Shown: positions 54,631 through 64,000, counted from the stretch's first letter. The stretch is 64,000 nt of DNA from Roseovarius sp. MMSF_3350 (GCF_030733425.1 NZ_JASHIZ010000014.1:55551-119550), one strand, 5' to 3'. Numbers and translations: made by a program. Notes: generated from the letters alone by a model not told the origin.

Positions 54631-54845
54631 CAGCGACAACAGGTGTCGAGGTCGCCGGTGCGGTTGGTACCGCGTCCACCACGGCCTGCAGGGCCTGCGT
54701 TGCATGCAGGGTCGCGCAAGGCCGGTCGAAGGCCGATATCCGCTTGTCCCGCGCGCCCGAATTGGCAAGTTTCATCGCCTGTTTCCTTGAATGACCGGCG
54801 TCCACGCCCCATAACCCCTGCAACGCATAATCCGAATGTTGGACA

Positions 54846-56153
54846 ATGGAACCCGTCTCGACAACCTTTGACGCCGCCTTCTGGATCACCGCCGGCGCGA
54901 TCCTTCTGCTTCTGGTATTGTCCGCCTGCTTCTCGGGCAGTGAAACCGCGCTGACCGCCGCATCGCGGGGCAAGCTGCGGGCGCGGGCCGACAAGGGCTC
55001 GAAAGGCGCCGAACAGGCGCTCGAGATCACCGAGGACAACGAGCGGCTGATCGGCTCGGTCCTGCTGGGCAACAACCTGGTGAACATCCTGGCGACGTCG
55101 CTGGCCACCGCGCTTTTCACCCGCGCCTTCGGCGAAAGCGGCGTGGCGCTGGCGACGCTGGTGATGACGCTGTTGGTGCTGATCTTTGCCGAGGTTCTGC
55201 CCAAGACCTACGCGATCACGAACGCCGAGGCGGCGGCGGCGCACGCGGCCCCCGTCATCCGCTGGGTGATCGTCGTGTTCTCGCCCGTGGTGTCCGCGGT
55301 GCGCCTGCTGGTGCGCGGCGTGTTGCGGGTGTTCGGCGTGAAGACCGATCCCGACAGCCATATCCTGGCCGTGCGAGAGGAAATCGCCGGGGCGCTTTAC
55401 CTTGGCCATTCCGAGGGCGTGGTGGAAAAGGAGGACCGTGACCGCATCCTGGGCGCGCTGGACCTGGGCGACCGCGCGGTCGAGGAGATCATGCTCCATC
55501 GCAGCCAGATCGAGATGATCGACGCGGCGCTGGAGCCCGAGGCGATTTTGGACCAGTGCCTGAAGTCGAACCACACGCGCCTGCCGATTTATCGCGACGA
55601 TCCCGACAACATCATCGGGGTGGTCCACGCCAAGGACCTGCTGCGCGCCATGCACACGCTGGCGCTGCAGGCCGAGGGCGCGCGCGGGGCGCTAGCGACG
55701 TTCGATATCTGCGACGTGGCGATGGAGCCCTATTTCGTGCCGGAAACCACCACGCTTGACGACCAGATGCGGCAGTTCCTGCGGATGCGGAGCCATTTCG
55801 CGCTGGTGGTGGACGAGTATGGCGACTTGCAGGGGCTGATCACGCTGGAGGACATCCTGGAAGAGATCGTGGGCGAGATCACCGACGAGTTCGACCCCGA
55901 CGGCGACCACCCGGTGGGGCGCAGCGACGATGGGCAGTTCCTGGTCGACGGCGGCACGACGATCCGCGACCTGAACCGGGCGACGGACTGGACCCTGCCG
56001 GATGACGAGGCCAACACCGTGGCGGGGCTTGTGATATACGAGGCGCAGATCATCCCCGAGGTGGGACAGGTGTTCAATTTCCACGGCTTCCGTTTCGAGG
56101 TGGTGGAAAAGGAAGACAACCGGCTGACCAAGCTGAAGGTACGGAAATTGTAG
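54846..56153 (+). CDS. CNNM/CorC-family protein (HlyC/CorC type)
   Basis: 435 residues: a DUF21 membrane domain (about 1-190, with CFSGSETALTAAS and LGNNLVNILATS), two CBS domains (about 215-340; RIYRDDPDNIIGVVHAKD-like region and FALVVDEYGDLQGLIT), and a CorC_HlyC domain at the C-terminus. The group is linked to Mg2+/Co2+ transport or efflux; the older label haemolysin is misleading. A terminator was not found; repeats follow at 56164. Confidence 0.93.
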   Translation: MEPVSTTFDAAFWITAGAILLLLVLSACFSGSETALTAASRGKLRARADKGSKGAEQALEITEDNERLIGSVLLGNNLVNILATSLATALFTRAFGESGVALATLVMTLLVLIFAEVLPKTYAITNAEAAAAHAAPVIRWVIVVFSPVVSAVRLLVRGVLRVFGVKTDPDSHILAVREEIAGALYLGHSEGVVEKEDRDRILGALDLGDRAVEEIMLHRSQIEMIDAALEPEAILDQCLKSNHTRLPIYRDDPDNIIGVVHAKDLLRAMHTLALQAEGARGALATFDICDVAMEPYFVPETTTLDDQMRQFLRMRSHFALVVDEYGDLQGLITLEDILEEIVGEITDEFDPDGDHPVGRSDDGQFLVDGGTTIRDLNRATDWTLPDDEANTVAGLVIYEAQIIPEVGQVFNFHGFRFEVVEKEDNRLTKLKVRKL

Positions 56154-56163
56154 CGCGGGTGTG

Positions 56164-56267
56164 GTGGGTTTTCACCCACCCTACGGATGCATCGAGGTCC
56201 CGGGTCAGGCCCGAGACGGGTTTGCGCGGCATCAGGGCGCGGTGGTGGGGTGGAACCCCACCCTACG
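56164..56267. repeat. Composite palindromic repeats, copies 4 and 5
   Basis: Copy 4: GTGGGTTTTCACCCACCC plus TACG at 56164-56185, then TCCCGGGtcaGGCCCGAGA at 56198-56216. Copy 5: GTGGGGTGGAACCCCACCC plus TACG at 56245-56267, where GTGGGGT and ACCCCAC pair perfectly around GGA. Both are intergenic, between convergent CNNM and PA0069-type genes. Confidence 0.85.
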
Positions 56268-56356
56268 GCAGCCGGGTAGGTCCCGGCGCGTTGTCGCGCG
56301 GAACCGTTGGGTGGATGAGACACCATGCGCCCTTCCATCCGATCTGCCCGCCGATC

Positions 56357-57445
56357 TCAGAACAGCTCCATCTGGTCCCCGGTCCGCGCTGGCGGTTCAA
56401 ACAGATCACACCTGAGCGGCGGTTGCTTGCCATCCAGCCCCAACCGTCTTGCCGCGACCTTGAACCGCTGCGCCACCATCTCGGCATAGGGCCCCGACCC
56501 GCGCATCCGGCGGCCCCAATCCGAGGCATAGTCCTTGCCTCCGTGCATGTCGCGGACGTGCCCCATGACGCGGGCGGCGCGGTCGGGGCAGGCTTCTGCC
56601 AGCCATTCGCGGAATAGCGGCGAGACCTCCAGCGGCAGGCGCAGCATGATCCAGCTCGCGGCCTCGGCCCCTGCCCCTGCCACGGATTTCAGAATCGGCT
56701 CGATCTCGTGGCAGGTCAGGCCCGGTATCACCGGCGAGACCATGGCCCGGACGGGAATGCCCGCGCCGGCCAGACGTTCGATGACCTTCAGGCGCCGGGC
56801 CGGGGCCGGGGCCCGTGGCTCCATCCTGCGACTCAGCGCGGGATCGAGCGTGGTGACCGAGATGCCCACCCGCGCCAGCCCGCGCGCGGCCATGTCCGAC
56901 AGGATGTCGATATCACGCTCCACCAGGCTGCCCTTGGTGACGATGGCAACCGGGTGGTTGAACTCCGACAGGACCCGCAGACAGGCACGCATGATGCGCT
57001 CGGTCTTTTCGATCGGCTGGTAGGGATCGGTGTTGGTGCCGATGGCGATGGGTCGGACGCGGTAGCCGGGCTTGCGCAATTCGGCGGCCAGCACCTCGGG
57101 CGCGTCGGGCCGGGCGACCAGCCGGGTCTCGAAATCGAGCCCTGCCGACAGGCCGAGCCAGGCGTGGCTGGGCCTCGCGAAACAGTAGATGCAGCCATGC
57201 TCGCAGCCCCGGTAGGGATTGATCGAGCGGTCGAACGGCAGGTCCGGCGAGCGGTTGTAGGTGATCATGCTGCGCGGCCGCTCGATGGTGACGCGGGTGC
57301 GCAGGGAGACTTCCTCGGGCACGGCATTCCAGCCGTCATCCTCGAAACTGCGTGTCCGCCGCTCGTACCGGCCCACGGCATTGCTGACCGCGCCCCGTCC
57401 GGGACGGCGCAAGGAAGGATCGACCGTGTCGGGCGTGTCGGACAT
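56357..57445 (-). CDS. PA0069-family radical SAM protein
   Basis: 362 residues. The CxxxCxxC triad is C81, C85, C88 in RGCEHGCIYCF. The conserved ITYNRSPDLPFDRSINPY stretch before it and RMEPRAPAPARRLKVIERL are typical of the PA0069/SplB-like group. Substrate unknown; some relatives act on nucleic acids. Located between CNNM (convergent) and the corrinoid protein (divergent, 203 nt away). Confidence 0.88.
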   Translation of the reverse strand: MSDTPDTVDPSLRRPGRGAVSNAVGRYERRTRSFEDDGWNAVPEEVSLRTRVTIERPRSMITYNRSPDLPFDRSINPYRGCEHGCIYCFARPSHAWLGLSAGLDFETRLVARPDAPEVLAAELRKPGYRVRPIAIGTNTDPYQPIEKTERIMRACLRVLSEFNHPVAIVTKGSLVERDIDILSDMAARGLARVGISVTTLDPALSRRMEPRAPAPARRLKVIERLAGAGIPVRAMVSPVIPGLTCHEIEPILKSVAGAGAEAASWIMLRLPLEVSPLFREWLAEACPDRAARVMGHVRDMHGGKDYASDWGRRMRGSGPYAEMVAQRFKVAARRLGLDGKQPPLRCDLFEPPARTGDQMELF

Positions 57446-57648
57446 GCCCCTATTATAGGAACATTAAGGGAACATATGCAACATGCCGATCGTCAGCCTA
57501 GGCGTATTCCCCCCTGGCCGCCCGGAATCTGCGCTATCTGTCGGTGCAAGAACCGCGCATGTCGGAATTGGAGAACCGTGTGCGACAAAATGGACGTAAT
57601 CGCGGGGGCTAGACACCAGGCCACGCGCCGCATCAAGGGATCAATCCT

Positions 57649-58353
<705 letters not shown>

Positions 58354-58378
58354 GCCTGGGCCGGATCTGAACAACAAG

Positions 58379-58406
58379 GCCCTGCCCGATCCGGCGGGGC
58401 TTTTTT
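58379..58406 (+). terminator. Terminator after the corrinoid protein gene
   Basis: GCCCTGCC (58379-58386) pairs with GGCGGGGC (58393-58400), one G-U pair, 6-nt loop, followed by TTTTTT (58401-58406). It separates the corrinoid gene from the next two, so read-through or a second promoter is needed for them. Confidence 0.85.
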
Positions 58407-58450
58407 CTTGGAGGTCCGATGCTTATGTCAACCGGGAAAGGATCGCGCCC

Positions 58451-58636
58451 ATGCCGCTCAACAAGCTGGTTTTGCTGCTTCTCGTCGTGATCGCCGCCGC
58501 CGGCGGCACGATCTTCCTCGCCACCACGGCCTGGGGGCCGGAGGCACTGTCGGAGAACTGGATGGTGGCGGTGCCGCTGGTGCTTGGCATCTACCTTCTG
58601 GTGCGCTTCATCGGCCTGCGCGGCGGCGGGCGCTGA
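58451..58636 (+). CDS. Small two-helix membrane protein
   Basis: 61 residues with two hydrophobic segments (LVLLLLVVIAAAGGTIFLA and VAVPLVLGIYLLVRFIGL) and a basic end, RGGGR. Unknown family. It lies just 1 nt before the DUF1638 gene, so the two probably form a unit. Starts with ATG at 58451 after AAAGGATCGCGCCC, an acceptable ribosome site. Confidence 0.68.
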   Translation: MPLNKLVLLLLVVIAAAGGTIFLATTAWGPEALSENWMVAVPLVLGIYLLVRFIGLRGGGR

Positions 58637-58637
58637 T

Positions 58638-59267
58638 ATGCTGCCGAGCGACGCGACCCTGACCGAAGACGGTTTTGCAGAGCCGGGAAAAGGCCGCATC
58701 CTGCTCATCGCCTGCGGCGCGCTCGCGCGCGAAATCCTGGCGCTGAAACGCGCCAACGGCTGGGATCACATGGTGCTGCAATGCCTGCCGGCGAAATTCC
58801 ACCTCTACCCCGACAGGATCGTCACCGCAGTCGAGGAGACCGTGGCCACGCACCGCGACGCCTATGACGACATCTTCGTGGTCTATGCCGATTGCGGCAC
58901 CGGTGGCCTATTGCAGGCGAAATGCCGCGAACTGGGCGTCGAGATGGTCGAGGGGCCGCATTGCTACTCCTTTTTCGAGGGCAACGAGACCTTCGCCGCC
59001 CGCGACGAGATCACCGCCTTCTATCTGACCGATTTCCTGGTCAAGCAGTTCGACGCCTTCGTCTGGAAGCCCATGGGCCTAGACCGGCATCCCGAGTTGC
59101 GCGACATGATATTCGGCAATTACACCAAGCTGGTCTACCAGGCGCAGGTCGAGGATCCCGCGCTGAAGGCCAAGGCGCAAGAGTGTGCCAAGCGGCTCGG
59201 TCTCGAATTCGAATACCGTTTCACCGGCTATGGCGACCTCGAAACCGCGCTCATCGCCCGCGCCTGA
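58638..59267 (+). CDS. DUF1638 protein
   Basis: 209 residues, soluble. RILLIACGALAREILAL, VVYADCGTGGLL and GPHCYSFFEGNETF fit DUF1638; C44-like, C101-like and HCY cysteines suggest metal or corrinoid handling. In methanogens and some bacteria such proteins sit beside corrinoid methyltransferase genes, and here it follows the corrinoid protein gene, so a role in methyl transfer or corrinoid repair is inferred. The start at 58638 is close after the small membrane gene. Confidence 0.82.
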   Translation: MLPSDATLTEDGFAEPGKGRILLIACGALAREILALKRANGWDHMVLQCLPAKFHLYPDRIVTAVEETVATHRDAYDDIFVVYADCGTGGLLQAKCRELGVEMVEGPHCYSFFEGNETFAARDEITAFYLTDFLVKQFDAFVWKPMGLDRHPELRDMIFGNYTKLVYQAQVEDPALKAKAQECAKRLGLEFEYRFTGYGDLETALIARA

Positions 59268-59384
59268 GCAGCTTTTTCCTCTGGCTATAAATATCCCGGG
59301 GAGGAGGTCGAAACATCGTTTCGACCGGAGGGGCAGCGCCCCTCTTCACAGGAAAATCGAGCGTGGCGCAGCCACTCGATCCGA

Positions 59385-59795
59385 TCAGGCCGCCTCGGAG
59401 GCCACCGCTCGGATGCGCTGGATCATCGCGCGCAGCCCGTTCGAGCGTTGCGCCGACAGGTGGTCGTTCAGCCCCAGCCGGGCCAGTTCGCCCGGGGCGT
59501 CGACCGCGCCGACCTGTCCCACGGGGACGCCGTTATAGAGCGTGCGCAGCACCGCGATCAGGCCGCGCACGATCATGGCGTCCGAATCGCCGTCAAAGCG
59601 GAAACTGCCGTCTTCCGTCTGCGGATGCAGCCAGACCTGGCTGGCGCAGCCATCCACCTTGGTCGCAGGCACCTTCAGCGCGTCATCGAGCGGTTCCATC
59701 GCGCGGCCGCGGTCGATGACGTACCGGTACCTGTCTTCCCAGTCTTCCAGAAACTCGAAATCCTCGACGATCTCCTCGAATGCCGGTTGCGCCAT
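59385..59795 (-). CDS. sufE: Cysteine desulfuration protein SufE
   Basis: 136 residues. Accepts persulfide sulfur from SufS on Cys50 in VDGCASQVWLHP and passes it to the SufBCD scaffold for Fe-S cluster assembly. The length and the C-terminal helix LSAQRSNGLRAMI are normal. Isolated from a suf operon here, as in many alphaproteobacteria. Convergent with the DUF1638 gene; the gap between them has a GGTCGAAAC/GTTTCGACC hairpin near 59306-59326. Confidence 0.94.
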   Translation of the reverse strand: MAQPAFEEIVEDFEFLEDWEDRYRYVIDRGRAMEPLDDALKVPATKVDGCASQVWLHPQTEDGSFRFDGDSDAMIVRGLIAVLRTLYNGVPVGQVGAVDAPGELARLGLNDHLSAQRSNGLRAMIQRIRAVASEAA

Positions 59796-59927
59796 GCGGC
59801 TGGTCCCCTTTTCACTTGGCTTTCACCACAATTAGGCATGCAACACCGCGCGGTCCAGTGCGCCAAGTCTCTTTTCAAGCCCGCGCGGATGGGGTAGTCG
59901 AAAAGAAACGACGAAGGGGCGGTCTAA

Positions 59928-60518
59928 ATGCGGGTTCTGCTTTCGCTGATGTTGATTTCGAGCATGACGCTGACGGCATGCAGCGGCTGGCGCGACTCCG
60001 GAGCCAACCCGCGCAACTGGTTCGGCAACAGCCGGTCCACCCCGGTCGTGAACACAACCAACACCGGCGAACGCCGCTCGCCCAGCGACCGGCAGACAGG
60101 CAACCCGCTGATCGAGGACCAGAATGCCGAGTTGATCGTGCGCCGCAATGCCTCGTCGGCGCAAAAGGCGGGCATTTTCCGCCGCCGCGCCAAGGTCGAG
60201 ATCTACGACGGCAGCCTGGTGGACCAGGTGACCAGTATGGTGGTCGAGCCGCTGCCCACGGGCGCCATCGTGCGCGTGACCGGCCTGCCCCAGCGCGAAG
60301 GTGCGTTCGACGTCCGGCTGCTGCCGGTCAGCAAGGACGGCCCTATCAACGGCGTGATGGAATACACGTTGAACGCCTATCAGCCGATCGAGACGCCGGT
60401 CGGAACGCAGAGCACGCGCGAAGTGCGCGTGGGCGCGTTCCTGAGCAACAACGACCTCGAAGAGATCAACGAGATCCGCGTGCGCGGCGAGCTGAACGCC
60501 CTGAGCTCGCGCCGCTGA
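59928..60518 (+). CDS. Putative outer-membrane lipoprotein
   Basis: 196 residues. A lipoprotein signal ends in LTAC at about residues 15-18. The mature part starts with an unstructured Asn/Ser/Arg-rich stretch (18-60) and then a beta-rich domain (VEIYDGSLVDQVTSMVVEPL, GAIVRVTGLPQREGAFDVRL). It looks like a conserved Rhodobacteraceae lipoprotein; no function known. Convergent with rnd, 4 nt apart. Confidence 0.78.
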   Translation: MRVLLSLMLISSMTLTACSGWRDSGANPRNWFGNSRSTPVVNTTNTGERRSPSDRQTGNPLIEDQNAELIVRRNASSAQKAGIFRRRAKVEIYDGSLVDQVTSMVVEPLPTGAIVRVTGLPQREGAFDVRLLPVSKDGPINGVMEYTLNAYQPIETPVGTQSTREVRVGAFLSNNDLEEINEIRVRGELNALSSRR

Positions 60519-60522
60519 CGGC

Positions 60523-61683
60523 TCAGAGGTCGATCGCCACGATCGACCCGCGGCGCGCGGCCAGGGCCACCTTGCCGTCGCAAAGCCGCATCGCATCGTC
60601 GCCGAACACATCGCGCCGCCAGCCACCAAGGGCCGGCACGTCGCGTTCGCCCGCCGAGATCGCATCGAGATCGGCCGCGGACGCGATGAGTTTCGAGGCG
60701 ACTGAATACTCCTCGGATTTCGCCTTGAGCAGGACGCGCAGCAAATCGGCCAGCGCCGGGTTGACCTGAAGGCGTTCGCGGCTGCGGTCGGGCTTGGGCA
60801 AATCTTCGTTCGGACAGTCGAGACCCGCCTTGACCGCCGCGGTGATGCCGTCGGCAATGTCGCCGCGCCGCGCCTCGCGCAGCAAAAGCCGCGAGCGCGA
60901 CAGGTCATTCGCGGATTTCGGCTTGGTCGAGGCCAGTTCCACCAGCGCGTCGTCCTTAAAGACCCGGTTGCGGGGGATGTTGCGGGTCTGGGCATACTCC
61001 TCGCGGAAGCGCGCAAGTTCGCGCACGATGGCCAGGAAACGGCCCGAGGAGTTGCGCGTCTTGACGCGCTGCCAGGCCTCTTCGGGACGGGTGACATAGG
61101 TTTCGGGGTTGGTCAGTACCTGCATTTCCTCTGCCACCCACTTGTCCCGGCCCGACTTGGCCAGCTTGGCGGCCAGGAATTCGTAGATATCGCGCAGATG
61201 CGTCACGTCCGCCAGTGCATAGGTCTTCTGCGCCTCGGTCAGCGGCCGGCGCGACCAGTCGGTGAAACGCGAGGTCTTGTCGAGCGACTGCTTGGCGATC
61301 TTGCGCACCAGGGTCTCGTAACCCACCTGTTCGCCGAAGCCACAGACCATCGCCGCCACCTGGGTGTCGAAAAGCGGGTCGGGGATAAGCCCGGCATCGA
61401 CGTAGAAGATCTCGAGATCCTGCCGCGCGGCGTGGAAGACCTTGACCACGGAGGGATTGCGGAAAAGCTCGTAGAGCGGTTCGAGCGACATGTCCTGCCC
61501 CTCGATCGGATCCACCAGCACGGCGTCGCCCTCCCCGCGTGACGGCAGGGCCAGCTGGATCAGGCAAAGCTTGGAATAATAGGTGCGCTCGCGCAGGAAC
61601 TCGGTATCGACGGTGACATACTCGGCCTCGGCCGCGCGGGCGCAAAAGGCGGCGAGCTCTTCGGTGGTGGTGATAGTGTGCAT
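60523..61683 (-). CDS. rnd: Ribonuclease D
   Basis: 386 residues. A 3'-5' exoribonuclease of the DEDD group: D26 and E28 (VTVDTEFLRERTYYS), FHAARQDLEIF and YALADVTHL give the catalytic acidic residues. The C-terminal half carries HRDC domains. Takes part in tRNA 3' maturation. Convergent with the lipoprotein gene. Confidence 0.95.
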   Translation of the reverse strand: MHTITTTEELAAFCARAAEAEYVTVDTEFLRERTYYSKLCLIQLALPSRGEGDAVLVDPIEGQDMSLEPLYELFRNPSVVKVFHAARQDLEIFYVDAGLIPDPLFDTQVAAMVCGFGEQVGYETLVRKIAKQSLDKTSRFTDWSRRPLTEAQKTYALADVTHLRDIYEFLAAKLAKSGRDKWVAEEMQVLTNPETYVTRPEEAWQRVKTRNSSGRFLAIVRELARFREEYAQTRNIPRNRVFKDDALVELASTKPKSANDLSRSRLLLREARRGDIADGITAAVKAGLDCPNEDLPKPDRSRERLQVNPALADLLRVLLKAKSEEYSVASKLIASAADLDAISAGERDVPALGGWRRDVFGDDAMRLCDGKVALAARRGSIVAIDL

Positions 61684-61891
61684 TCCTGCTCCGGCGGATC
61701 AAACGTGGTAGTCCAACCGCCTATACCGAGGCGCGGCGGAAAGCAAAGCGCAAGTGATGCACGAGGGTGGGGATCGAAAGTGAGGGTAGCATAACCATCA
61801 CTATTCGTGATCGTAAGCGCAACATTCATTCGTTTCCAAAATGCTTTGGCCGGGTCTATGTGACATGCAGTTCCAATGATGGAGAAATGCC

Positions 61892-62068
61892 ATGACGACC
61901 CTCGACCATATCCCTGCCCGCCCTGCTCCGCGGCTCGACTTGCGCAGTGCAGCGTTGACGCTGAGTGCCATTCTGTTGCTGGCACTTGGCGGTATCGCAC
62001 TGACCGCCCCGCCTGTCGATGGGTCGGAAAACTGGCACGGCAACGTCGCGGCTTCGGCGCCGCGCTGA
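61892..62068 (+). CDS. Small putative membrane-anchored protein
   Basis: 58 residues. A hydrophobic stretch at about 20-38 (AALTLSAILLLALGGIALT) follows a basic N-terminus, so it is anchored or exported. GGAGAAATGCC precedes the ATG. No family recognised. It lies convergent to purN with a 28-nt gap; coding status is moderately supported only. Confidence 0.5.
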   Translation: MTTLDHIPARPAPRLDLRSAALTLSAILLLALGGIALTAPPVDGSENWHGNVAASAPR

Positions 62069-62096
62069 TCCATCGAAGCCGGTCCGCCCCGACGCG

Positions 62097-62690
62097 TCAG
62101 GGCAGGTGCACGGGCGTGCGGTCGCCCGCGGCGAAGCGGCGCAGGACCGCCGGATAGAGCCGGTGTTCCTGCTCCAGCACGCGGGCGGCCAGCACCTCGG
62201 GCGTGTCGCCGGGTCGTACGGGCACGCGGGCCTGGCCCAGGATCGGGCCATCGTCCAGTTCCAGCGTGACCTCGTGGACGGTGCAGCCCGCCTCGGTCTC
62301 GCCCGCCGCGATGGCGCGGGCGTGGGTGTTTAGACCGCGATAGCTGGGCAGAAGCGAGGGGTGGATGTTGATCATCCGGCCCTGCCAGCGCGAGATGAAA
62401 TCGTCGGTCAGGATACGCATGAAGCCCGCGAAACAGATGATGTCGGGGGCGTAGCGCTCCAGTGTCCGGGTCATGACAGCCTCGAAGGCCGGGCGATCGC
62501 CCTTGAAATCGCGGTGATCGGCGAGCTCGGTCGGGACGCCGCGCGCCTCGGCCTTGGCAAAACCGGGAGCGTCGGGCGTGTTGCAAAGGGCCACCACGGG
62601 GCGTGCCGGGTGGTCGCCGGTCATGCTGTCGATCAGCGCCACCATGTTGGAGCCGGCGCCGGAAAAGAGGATGGCGACGCGTTTGGTCAC
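62097..62690 (-). CDS. purN: Phosphoribosylglycinamide formyltransferase
   Basis: 197 residues. Uses 10-formyl-THF to formylate GAR in purine synthesis. [13 protein letters not shown] at the start, [13 protein letters not shown] (catalytic Asn-His) and [14 protein letters not shown] (catalytic Asp) are intact. The GTG start at 62690 overlaps the purM stop as GTGA. Confidence 0.96.
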   Translation of the reverse strand: MTKRVAILFSGAGSNMVALIDSMTGDHPARPVVALCNTPDAPGFAKAEARGVPTELADHRDFKGDRPAFEAVMTRTLERYAPDIICFAGFMRILTDDFISRWQGRMINIHPSLLPSYRGLNTHARAIAAGETEAGCTVHEVTLELDDGPILGQARVPVRPGDTPEVLAARVLEQEHRLYPAVLRRFAAGDRTPVHLP

Positions 62691-63733
62691 GCGAGGCTGC
62701 CGGTGTAGCGGACGCCCGGCCCGTCGGCAACATGGCCGAGGCGGATGACGGTTTCGCCGGTGTCTTCCAACAGGCTGGCCAGCGCGTCGGCGCGGGCGGC
62801 GTCTACGGCCAGCACCATGCCAACGCCGCAGTTGAAGGTCTTGAGCATCTCGGCTTCGGCCATGCCGCCCTGCTCCATCAGCCAGCGGAAGACGGGGGGC
62901 AGGTCGAAGCTGCCGAGGTCGATGTCTACGCCAAGGTCATCGGGCAGGACGCGGGGGATGTTTTCGGTCAGGCCGCCGCCGGTGATGTGGGCGAGCGCGT
63001 GGACGCCGCCGGCGCGGACCGCCTCCAGCGCCTGCGTCACGTAAAGGCGCGTGGGGGTCAGCAGGGCCGCACCGAGCGTGCCGTCGGACCAAGGGCAGTC
63101 GGCGTTCCAGCCGAGGCCGGACATCTCGACCAGCTTGCGCACAAGGCTGTAGCCGTTGGAATGCACGCCGTTGGAGGCAAGCCCCAGCAGCACGTCGCCC
63201 GAGGTGACGCCCGCCGGCAGGTCGCTGCCGCGCTCCATCGCGCCCACGGCAAAGCCGGCGAGGTCGAAGTCGCCTTCGGGGTACATGCCGGGCATTTCCG
63301 CCGTCTCGCCGCCAATGAGCGCGGTGCCGGAGCGCACGCAGCCTTCGGCGATGCCTTCGATGATGCGGGCGGCTGTATCCGTGTCGAGCTTGCCGGTGGC
63401 GAAATAGTCGAGGAAGAAGAGCGGCTCGGCCCCCTGGCAGACAAGGTCGTTGACGCACATGGCCACAAGGTCGATGCCGACGCCATCCACGTTGCCGGTG
63501 TCGATGGCGATGCGCAGCTTGGTGCCCACGCCATCGGTGGCGGCCACGAGGATCGGGTCGGTATAGCCCGCGCCCTTGAGATCGAAAAGCGCGCCGAAAC
63601 CGCCCAGCCCCGCCATGACGCCTGCGCGGTTGGTGCGCTTGGCGGCGGGCTTGATCCGGTCGACGAGCGCGTTGCCCGCGTCGATATCCACGCCGGCATC
63701 GGCATAGGTGATCCCGTTCTTGGCGTCGGTCAT
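62687..63733 (-). CDS. purM: Phosphoribosylformylglycinamidine cyclo-ligase
   Basis: 348 residues, normal length. Forms AIR from FGAM with [38 protein letters not shown] and [16 protein letters not shown] are family signatures. First gene of the purMN operon. Confidence 0.97.
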   Translation of the reverse strand: MTDAKNGITYADAGVDIDAGNALVDRIKPAAKRTNRAGVMAGLGGFGALFDLKGAGYTDPILVAATDGVGTKLRIAIDTGNVDGVGIDLVAMCVNDLVCQGAEPLFFLDYFATGKLDTDTAARIIEGIAEGCVRSGTALIGGETAEMPGMYPEGDFDLAGFAVGAMERGSDLPAGVTSGDVLLGLASNGVHSNGYSLVRKLVEMSGLGWNADCPWSDGTLGAALLTPTRLYVTQALEAVRAGGVHALAHITGGGLTENIPRVLPDDLGVDIDLGSFDLPPVFRWLMEQGGMAEAEMLKTFNCGVGMVLAVDAARADALASLLEDTGETVIRLGHVADGPGVRYTGSLA

Positions 63734-63864
63734 GTGCGGTCTCCGCTTGGCGTGTCGGGGCTTGCGTTAATCCATCGGGGGCGTCCGTGCAATCGGGAAA
63801 GCCCGCGCGCCCGTGCCAGAGCCCTTGACGCCCGCCCTGCCCCCGCCTATCCCGAGCAAAGGTC

Positions 63865-63941
63865 GGGCCTGTAGCTCAATTGGTTAGAGCAGAGCGCTCA
63901 TAACGCTTTGGTTGGGGGTTCGAGTCCCTCCGGGCCTACCA
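63865..63941 (+). tRNA. tRNA with CAT anticodon (Ile2 or elongator Met)
   Basis: 77 nt, cloverleaf: acceptor GGGCCTG/CGGGCCT (first pair G-U), D arm GCTC-GAGC, anticodon stem GAGCG/CGCTT around CTCATAA, T arm GGGGG TTCGAGT CCCTC, and encoded ACCA. Anticodon CAT reads as Met, but the CTCATAA loop, which resembles E. coli ileX, makes tRNA-Ile2 (lysidine-modified) somewhat likelier. It follows purM by about 130 nt on the other strand. Confidence 0.9.
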
Positions 63942-64000
63942 AAAATCCGTAAACTTCAATGTTTTCAATGCCCGTATGGACCCGAAGCCACTGAAAGGGT

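Noticed and set aside
54395..54775. A minus-strand frame starting MKLANSGARDKR with AAGGA before it
   Set aside because: Good ribosome site but about 60% of it is antisense to xerD and the translation is Pro/Ala-rich without features; conservation would be needed to accept it.
54627..54809. A 61-residue minus-strand frame ending in CCRC
   Set aside because: Fits the gap after xerD, but has no ribosome site of its own and an atypical Gly/Arg composition; not supportable.
57446..57648. Possible cobalamin riboswitch before the corrinoid protein gene
   Set aside because: The gap is only about 200 nt and I could not find a B12-box-like conserved core or the expected stems.

Overview
The window looks like chromosomal DNA of a marine alphaproteobacterium of the Rhodobacteraceae (Roseobacter group). 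The evidence is high GC with G/C-ending codons, the gene pairs aroB-aroK divergent from xerD and DUF2852-RDD-bpt, several TRAP transporters including an ectoine-type one, a corrinoid/tetrahydrofolate methyl-transfer set, a Rieske oxygenase and an AfArsR-type arsenic operon. Nothing seen marks a large horizontally acquired block; most of it reads as core or common-accessory gene content.

Layout. 1-2770: minus-strand operon zwf-pgl-pgi (pgi cut by the window edge), feeding glucose-6-phosphate into the Entner-Doudoroff and pentose phosphate routes. 2899-14912: mixed housekeeping genes: an orphan radical SAM enzyme with a cysteine-rich C-terminus, an M48 protease, a PIN-domain protein coupled to an RlmI-like rRNA methyltransferase, a lipoprotein, glnE, DUF2852, RDD, the N-degron transferase bpt, a serine hydrolase, a DUF1194 protein and an AAA ATPase. 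14988-21848: a TakP-like (2-oxoacid type) TRAP transporter with an enlarged DctM subunit, divergent from a cache-domain histidine kinase/LuxR response regulator pair that probably controls it. 22569-25132: ilvB-ilvN behind a textbook attenuator (leader peptide MASLIVFVGEWRMGR, antiterminator and terminator). 25152-28608: unknown protein, XRE-type regulator, Rieske oxygenase with a coupled 71-residue protein.

28605-34000: rlmE and ppx/gppA, then a plus-strand operon of a Virulence_fact-family protein, a methylene-THF reductase-like enzyme and a methyl-THF:corrinoid methyltransferase. The matching corrinoid protein and a DUF1638 protein lie about 25 kb away (57649-59267), so the one-carbon module is split over two loci and its substrate-specific methyltransferase is not in the window. 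34581-39562: Nramp-like transporter, then teaABCD, a TRAP ectoine importer with its universal-stress partner. 39927-43706: oligopeptide-type binding protein, Asp/Glu racemase-family enzyme, anmK (murein recycling). 43770-50083: tyrS, an animal-type haem peroxidase, a quinone oxidoreductase, and arsR-acr3-arsH.

50214-63941: aroB-aroK, a small membrane protein overlapping a secreted protein, xerD, a CNNM/CorC-type protein, a PA0069-type radical SAM protein, the corrinoid locus, sufE, a lipoprotein, rnd, purM-purN and a tRNA with CAT anticodon.

Five copies of a palindromic repeat (GTGGGTTTTCACCCACCC followed by TACG, three of them followed by a second CCCGGG-type palindrome) sit in intergenic gaps. 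The most rewarding items for follow-up are the split corrinoid module, the ilvB attenuator, the PIN-RlmI coupling, the orphan radical SAM enzyme and the repeat family.
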